This document shows, piece by piece, positions 61,534-64,000 of a stretch of 64,000 bases of DNA. The notes below the pieces were generated by a model that worked only from the letters and a program-made list of their open reading frames with translations, was not told the DNA's origin and ran no database searches. The stretch covers positions 62,001 through 126,000 of the forward strand of contig LMAJ01000003.1 of the NCBI GenBank assembly GCA_001507425.1, read 5' to 3'. The stretch's first letter is position 1, and every line of letters begins with the position of its first letter. This DNA comes from Flavobacteriaceae bacterium CRH. GTDB taxonomy: Bacteria > Bacteroidota > Bacteroidia > Flavobacteriales > Flavobacteriaceae. Made by a program: the position numbers and the translations under genes.

Positions 61534-62673
61534 ATGATGCAGAAATTTGATGCTATTCGACCGTTTTATGATTCTGAAATAAATGAAGCTCTTCATGATG
61601 TTGTCAATCATCCGATGATGAAAACCATGATGAACTTTACTTTTCCGGAAGTAGAAGATGAGGTTTGGAAAGATCAATTAAAGAAAACACATTCGATTCG
61701 TGATTTTCAATGTAATTTTATTTATAACACCATACAAAAGGTTCTCGAAAAAAGCTCTGAAGGACTTACAACTTCAGGTTTTGATAAACTTGAAAAAAAC
61801 ACCTCTTATTTATTTATCTCCAATCACAGGGATATTCTTTTAGATACAACATTATTAAATGTTTGTTTGTTCGAACATGGTTTAGTAATGACAGCTTCTG
61901 CAATTGGAGATAATCTGGTTAAAAAAGCTTTTCTGGCAACTTTAGCAAAATTAAATAGAAACTTTTTGGTTTTGAGAGGTTTAACGCCGAGAGAAATGCT
62001 GCAAAGTTCAAAATTGTTGGCAGAATATATGGGACAATTATTGCTTCGTGAAAATCGTTCGGTTTGGATTGCCCAGAGAGAAGGAAGAACGAAAGACGGA
62101 AATGATGAAACCAATCCGGGAGTTTTAAAAATGATCGGGATGGGTTCTGATGAAGCCAATTTAATGGATTATTTTAAGAAATTAAAAATTGTTCCCGTTT
62201 CTATTTCATACGAATATGACCCGACAGATGTTTTAAAAATGCCGCAATTAATGGCAGAAGCAAACAACGAAGTTTACATTAAAGATAAAAATGAGGATTT
62301 CATGACCATTTTAAGTGGAATCATGGGAACCAAAAAAAGAATACATATTTCAGTTGGAGATGTTCTTGATACTGAAATTGATCAGATTGTGGCTGAAAAT
62401 GACAATGCAAACAAACAAATTCAGGCTTTAGCACAAGTTATAGATGATTCTATTTTGAGAAATTATCAATTATGGCCAACTAATTTTATTGCGTACGATA
62501 TTTTAAACGAAACCGATAAATTCTCTCATTTATATAAAGAGAATGAAAAATCGCTGTTTGAACGTCGTTTAGAAATGCGTATCGGAAGTGAAAATCCCGT
62601 GACCAGACTTGGATTTTTATCGATGTATGCCAATCCTGTTGTCAATAAATTAAAATACCAGGATGTCATCTAA
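61534..62673 (+). CDS. Glycerol-phosphate/lysophosphatidate-type acyltransferase
   Basis: A 379-residue protein of the LPLAT superfamily. The catalytic region is SYLFISNHRDILLDTTLLN (about residues 88-106), in which the His-Asp pair is separated by five residues rather than the usual four. The second block is WIAQREGRTKDGNDETNPGVLKM (about 185-207), corresponding to the EGxR substrate-binding motif. No membrane helix is obvious. It should acylate a glycerol-phosphate derivative in phospholipid synthesis, but the exact acceptor is uncertain. It overlaps the asparaginase gene by 11 bp. Confidence 0.8.
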   Translation: MMQKFDAIRPFYDSEINEALHDVVNHPMMKTMMNFTFPEVEDEVWKDQLKKTHSIRDFQCNFIYNTIQKVLEKSSEGLTTSGFDKLEKNTSYLFISNHRDILLDTTLLNVCLFEHGLVMTASAIGDNLVKKAFLATLAKLNRNFLVLRGLTPREMLQSSKLLAEYMGQLLLRENRSVWIAQREGRTKDGNDETNPGVLKMIGMGSDEANLMDYFKKLKIVPVSISYEYDPTDVLKMPQLMAEANNEVYIKDKNEDFMTILSGIMGTKKRIHISVGDVLDTEIDQIVAENDNANKQIQALAQVIDDSILRNYQLWPTNFIAYDILNETDKFSHLYKENEKSLFERRLEMRIGSENPVTRLGFLSMYANPVVNKLKYQDVI

Positions 62674-63694
62674 AGCTAAAATACTTTTAATATATACCGG
62701 TGGAACTATTGGTATGAGCAAAGATTTTGAAACGGGTGCGCTTAAAGCATTCAACTTTGGGAAATTATTGCAAAATATCCCTGAAATCAAGCAGCTAGAT
62801 TGTGAGATCGAAACCGTTTCATTTGAAAATCCGATAGATTCATCGAACATGAATCCTGCAGAATGGACTAAAATTGCAGAAATTATCGAAGAAAATTATA
62901 TTTCTTTTGATGGTTTTGTGGTCTTGCATGGTTCAGATACAATGTCATATTCAGCTTCAGCATTGAGTTTTATGTTGGAGAATTTAGCCAAACCAGTTGT
63001 ATTTACAGGATCACAATTGCCAATTGGAGATCTTCGTACAGACGCTAAAGAAAACCTGATTACAGCGATTCAAATAGCTTCTCTTCAGGAAAATGGAAAT
63101 CCTGTTATTAAGGAAGTTTGTTTGTATTTTGAATATAAATTATACCGCGGAAACCGAACTTCAAAGGTAAATGCAGAACATTTTAGAGCTTTTACGGCTC
63201 CAAATTATCCTGAATTAGTAGAATCAGGTGTTCATTTGAAATTAAATAAACATTTATTCCTTCCGGTAAAGAAAGATGCTAAACTAATTGTCCATAAAAA
63301 TTTAGACAATCATGTTGCCATCATAAAAATGTTTCCGGGAATGAGCGAAGTTGTTTTGTCCTCAATTCTATCCATTAAAGATTTACGCGGAATTGTTTTA
63401 GAAACCTACGGTTCAGGAAATGCTCCAACCGAAGATTGGTTTTTAAATTTAATTCAGAAAGCGATTCAGTCAGGATTACACATTGTAAATGTAACGCAAT
63501 GTTCGGGCGGAAGTGTCAATATGGGACAATACGAAACCAGCACAAAACTAAAATCGCTTGGCGTTATTTCAGGAAAAGACATTACTACAGAAGCTGCAAT
63601 TACAAAATTGATGTATTTGCTGGGTCATAATATTCCACAATCTGAATTTAAAAACGTTTTTGAAACTGCTTTACGCGGAGAGATTTCTCTTTAA
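62663..63694 (+). CDS. ansA: Type I (cytoplasmic) L-asparaginase
   Basis: A 343-residue amidohydrolase. Both active-site signatures are present: IYTGGTIGMS (nucleophilic Thr15) and VVLHGSDTMSYSASALSFML (Thr and Asp of the second triad). The absence of a signal peptide and the sequence LRTDAKENLITAIQIA point to the cytoplasmic type I enzyme rather than the periplasmic type II. It converts L-asparagine to aspartate and ammonia. It overlaps the acyltransferase gene by 11 bp. Confidence 0.94.
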   Translation: MSSKAKILLIYTGGTIGMSKDFETGALKAFNFGKLLQNIPEIKQLDCEIETVSFENPIDSSNMNPAEWTKIAEIIEENYISFDGFVVLHGSDTMSYSASALSFMLENLAKPVVFTGSQLPIGDLRTDAKENLITAIQIASLQENGNPVIKEVCLYFEYKLYRGNRTSKVNAEHFRAFTAPNYPELVESGVHLKLNKHLFLPVKKDAKLIVHKNLDNHVAIIKMFPGMSEVVLSSILSIKDLRGIVLETYGSGNAPTEDWFLNLIQKAIQSGLHIVNVTQCSGGSVNMGQYETSTKLKSLGVISGKDITTEAAITKLMYLLGHNIPQSEFKNVFETALRGEISL

Positions 63695-63750
63695 TTTTTT
63701 TCACCATATAAGTGATATAAGTTCATTTAATTAAAGTGAAATCATAGTTT

Positions 63751-63848
63751 TGTCATCCTGACGGAGGAAGGATCACACTCGAAAATCTACAAAGATTGGC
63801 AATACTGTGCGGAGCTATTTGTGTGATCCTTCGTCCCTCAGGATGACA
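63751..63848. repeat. 98-bp GTCATCCTGACGGAGG hairpin element, copy 2
   Basis: The 5' and 3' arms (63751-63778 and 63821-63848) pair at 26 of 28 positions. The 5' arm is identical to that of copy 1 at 60489. The two copies bracket the TatD-acyltransferase-asparaginase genes. Confidence 0.85.
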
Positions 63849-63876
63849 AGTTTGAGAATAATTGGAATTTGGAATT

Positions 63877-64000
63877 TTAATTATTAGAATTTCTATATGG
63901 AACCGGACAAGTTTCTAATTCCTCTTCAGAAGCACTATGGTTTTTATAATACACATAAACAATTACTGAAAGAATACAAATAATGCCTTGAATTGCAACG
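63877..64000 (-). CDS. C-terminal end of a small membrane protein, 5' part outside window
   Basis: Only the last 40 codons are visible: a hydrophobic segment (VAIQGIICILSVIVYVYY) followed by a short polar tail with ETCPVPYRNSNN. The frame is open to the right edge. The family cannot be decided from this fragment. An inverted GGAATTTGGAATTTTAA word repeat lies just after the stop. Confidence 0.6.
   Translation of the reverse strand, partial: VAIQGIICILSVIVYVYYKNHSASEEELETCPVPYRNSNN

Noticed and set aside
1..64000. CRISPR array, tRNA, rRNA, replication origin or insertion sequence
   Set aside because: No regularly spaced direct repeats, no recognisable tRNA/rRNA segments, no DnaA-box cluster and no transposase-like reading frame were seen by eye. 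Short RNA genes could have been missed.

Overview
The window is an AT-rich chromosomal segment of a Flavobacteriaceae bacterium, most likely Flavobacterium. The support is a complete nuoA-N complex I operon with separate nuoC and nuoD and a short nuoG, Bacteroidetes-type promoters (TTG-N19/20-TAnnTTTG) in front of several genes, TonB-dependent receptors with CarboxypepD_reg-like N-terminal extensions, a type IX secretion (T9SS) type A sorting domain with SprB repeats, and FVSC/SIISC-type lipoprotein signals followed by acidic residues. No rRNA, tRNA, CRISPR array, transposase or prophage was recognised.

Layout. 0-1.3 kb: start of a secreted PL1 pectate lyase, cut by the left edge. 1.9-2.6 kb: Bax inhibitor-1 family membrane protein. 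2.8-16.9 kb: nuo operon on the minus strand from one clear promoter, with an ORF6N-domain gene wedged between nuoI and nuoH. 17-21 kb: cold-shock protein, aspS, a TlpA-like thioredoxin and a MORN-repeat protein. 21-27 kb: an iron/siderophore uptake set (TonB-dependent receptor, two small membrane proteins, two PepSY membrane proteins). 27.4-31.5 kb: 2-oxoglutarate dehydrogenase E2 and E1. 31.6-32.7 kb: a small outer-membrane-like protein and an unknown. 32.7-40.2 kb: a trehalose locus (LacI regulator with twin operators, TonB-dependent receptor, MFS transporter, cytoplasmic GH37 trehalase with an EF-hand-like N-terminus). 40.3-48.5 kb: polyprenyl synthase, then a YceI-like protein and a tetR-tolC-adaptor-RND efflux operon sharing one inverted-repeat operator. 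48.7-56.6 kb: a SprB-repeat T9SS protein and a compact set encoding a PKD/beta-barrel protein, a TPR-CHAT protease and a retropepsin-like protease. 56.8-60.3 kb: two lipoproteins, a small membrane protein and a divergent ECF sigma/anti-sigma pair. 60.7-63.7 kb: TatD nuclease, acyltransferase and type I asparaginase; at the right edge the end of a small membrane protein.

The most notable signals are: (1) three copies of a bipartite motif, GGGTAACAAT-N12-TTGATATAA, all oriented toward the lipoprotein and small-membrane-protein genes beside the ECF sigma gene, a likely dedicated ECF promoter; (2) an overlapping CHAT protease/retropepsin gene pair behind a PKD-barrel envelope protein, a possible two-protease envelope system; (3) a 28-29 bp inverted-repeat operator tying the efflux operon to the YceI gene; (4) many gaps holding long inverted repeats built from short iterated words, including two copies of a roughly 140 bp hairpin element flanking the trehalose receptor gene, and two copies of a structured element resembling the Flavo-1 RNA family. 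Many gene starts were re-set from promoter positions. All family names come from motif reading; no database search was run.
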